DNA of 20,958 nt from the NCBI GenBank assembly GCA_000512085.1, contig ASPP01008665.1, positions 1 through 20,958 of the forward strand. Direction: 5' to 3'. The notes beneath the pieces are model-generated. The model was not told where the DNA came from. It saw only the letters and a program-made list of their open reading frames with translations, and did no database searches. Below, one piece after another: positions 19,440 to 20,958 of this stretch (positions are counted from its first letter, which is position 1; each line of letters starts with the position of its first letter). This DNA is from Reticulomyxa filosa. Taxonomy: Eukaryota > Foraminifera > Reticulomyxidae. The position numbers and the translations under genes are program-made.

Positions 19440-20527
19440 ATGAACAGAATGATAGGTTATCTCGAGGAAATTAATCTCAACAAAAAAGTAGAACTTGGGA
19501 AGAAAGGCACGAATCTCAACACCTCTTTGACGATTTCGACGGACAAACTAATAAAGCAAACTGATAAACTGTTGGATTGTCGAGCTAAAGAGCAAGAAAA
19601 AAACCAAACAGACAAGCAAAAACAAATCCGTGATGCAAAAATGAAACCACTGACGGAGGAACAAAAAAAGCTCGTACAGAGAACATTTGACAAAGCGAAT
19701 AAGGATATCTCGGTTTTAATTGCATCGAATGAGGAACTTGGACAAGTATATGGTAAGGACATTATACGATTACAACCAAGAATTTGGTTGAATGATGAAA
19801 TCATTAATTATTATGCCGCCATGCTCGGAAAACGAAACCGAACTCGGTTCGAAAACAAGCAGTGCGAATGTAGCGTCGTATTAATGAATTCCTTTTTTTA
19901 CACCAAATTGGCAGGCAGTGGGTACAAATTTAGTAATGTCAGTCGATGGACGAAACCGGCTCAGGTTATAACTGTAATACGATAACTTTCTTTTCTTTTC
20001 TACGTATGTGCGATCTCTTACTTTTCTCGATTTTGATTGGGTCACACACGTCACTGTAATCCACTTTTTTTTTTTTTTTTTTGTGTTTTGTTATTGTTGT
20101 CTGCTATCGAACACAGCTCCAAAAGAGATGCTTTTCCAAAAAAGTCAACACAATATTTGACTTACACAAAGTAATCATTCCAATAAATATGAGCAACACT
20201 CATTGGGTTTGTGCATGCATTAACATTGCAGAGAAGAGATTTGAATTTTATGATTCAATGGGCTCTGATGGTAAACAATTTTATGAAATATTCAAAAGAT
20301 ATGTTGAAGATGAGATCAAAGACAAAAAATTGGAAATAAAATATAATTGGAATCATTATCATCTTAAAGGAATTCCACGCCAAAATAATGCATATGATTG
20401 TGGTGTTTTTACTTGTAAGTTTATGGATTGGTTGTGTGACAATCTTACTCCAGATTTTTCTCAAACAGATATGTGTGATTTTAGACTGAAAATGGCACAT
20501 GAAATAATAACAAATGAATTGTTGTAA
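19440..20527 (+). CDS. Ulp1/SENP-family SUMO protease (peptidase C48), two exons
   Basis: Exons 19440-19964 and 20117-20527 join in phase 0 across a 152-nt intron. From the ATG at 19440 this gives 311 aa ending TAA. A Lys/Glu/Gln-rich helical lead (about 1-90) precedes the cysteine-protease domain. Seen are RIWLNDEIINYYAAML (Trp about 116; SENP family W-L-N/D-x-I/V-I-N), VVLMNSFFYTKL, VSRWTKPA, and a catalytic set: His about 204 in THWVCACI, Asp about 221 in FYDSMG, Gln about 264 in PRQNNAYDCGVF and Cys about 270. The Q-to-C spacing of six matches yeast Ulp1. Family enzymes mature SUMO precursors and remove SUMO from targets at nuclear pores or in the nucleus. All catalytic residues are intact, so it should be active. 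The start is uncertain, because upstream candidate exons could extend the N-terminus. Confidence 0.93.
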
Positions 20528-20958
20528 GACTCTTGGTTGTATTTAATTTTTTTTTAATGATCAGCAAAGACTCGTTTTATTTGTCGCATGAAACTATTAC
20601 CAGCATCATAGTTTTTTATTTTTTTTAAGGCTTCAAATTTTTATTAAAAAAAAACATGAAAGAAACATGAAAAAATTTTGTCAAAACAAATGAATCCAAA
20701 AATTAGATAAAAATCATGGCTAACTTCTAATATGTAAAAAGTAAAAAGTAAAAATGATGAAGTGAAAAAAGGGGTTTGAAAAAAAAAGTATTGGTTGAAT
20801 TAAAAGAAAAGATGATGAAAAAAAGTGATGAAAAAGGGATGTTAGGATATAGCTTAGTGAAATGGTTGTTTCGTTTGACGTTGTTAAGTATTGAAGTAAA
20901 TGTAAAAGTGTATAAATAGTTACTGTGTACAAGCATAAGTATAAATGTAAATATAAAT
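20528..20958. other. A/T-rich 3' flank of the SUMO protease gene
   Basis: After the TAA the plus strand becomes strongly A-rich with runs of A and short direct repeats (acatgaaa at about 20655 and 20666; gtaaaaa units near 20735). Minus-strand frames here are Phe/Thr/Ser low complexity and match nothing. No gene is supported. Confidence 0.6.

Noticed and set aside
20720-20936. Two overlapping minus frames at the right end
   Set aside because: Both are Ser/Phe/Thr low complexity from A-rich DNA, and neither is conserved-looking.
1-20958. A functional gene cluster linking cohesin loading, ubiquitin, SUMO and G-protein signalling
   Set aside because: The genes are ordinary nuclear housekeeping or signalling genes with separate 5' flanks; nothing shows co-regulation, and eukaryotic gene order is usually not functional.
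1-20958. Mobile elements, tRNAs, rRNA, CRISPR arrays
   Set aside because: No transposase or reverse-transcriptase motif, terminal repeats, tRNA box pattern or spaced repeat array was found by eye; a tRNAscan or repeat-library search would be decisive.

Overview
The window is nuclear DNA of a protist. Genes are split by many short introns (about 41-240 nt), non-coding DNA is AT-rich with long A and T runs, and TAA, TAG and TGA all act as stops. The mix of conserved eukaryotic genes, A/T-run introns and frequent GTT splice donors resembles a foraminiferan such as Reticulomyxa filosa. That assignment is an inference from style, not from a marker gene. No rRNA, tRNA, CRISPR array, organellar gene or transposase was seen.

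Layout. Positions 1-12058 hold three genes, all on the minus strand. From left to right they are: the N-terminal half of a UBE3B/UBE3C-type HECT ubiquitin ligase, cut by the left edge (88-2380); a nearly complete cohesin loader SCC2/NIPBL with an embedded PHD finger (2817-9806, about 16 exons); and a heterotrimeric G-protein beta subunit with seven WD blades (10527-12058). A 407-nt divergent intergenic region follows (12059-12465). From there all genes are on the plus strand: an unrecognised 247-aa protein (12466-13446); a PTC7-family PP2C phosphatase, probably mitochondrial (14134-15372); an FET/TAF15-like RNA-binding protein with a CCHC knuckle, two RanBP2 zinc fingers around an RRM, an RGG patch and an Arg/Asp tail (15644-17959 or 18085); and a Ulp1/SENP SUMO protease (19440-20527). 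Upstream of the protease, 18.1-19.4 kb holds coding-like exons, one with a SUMO-interacting motif, that may be its N-terminal region or a separate gene.

Neighbouring genes do not form an obvious pathway; this looks like ordinary compact eukaryotic gene order. Exon models were built by hand by requiring GT-AG ends, matching phases and continuity with known family alignments. The models of the UBE3-like gene, the G-beta gene, the two protease exons and most of SCC2 are internally consistent. The weak points are the SCC2 N-terminal exons, one PTC7 junction, the first FET-like intron and the 5' end of the protease gene.

The most notable observations are the PHD finger inside SCC2, the domain order of the FET-like protein, the conflict at the PTC7 VGGW motif (likely a 1-nt base-call error), and the strong preference for GTT rather than GTA/GTG splice donors.
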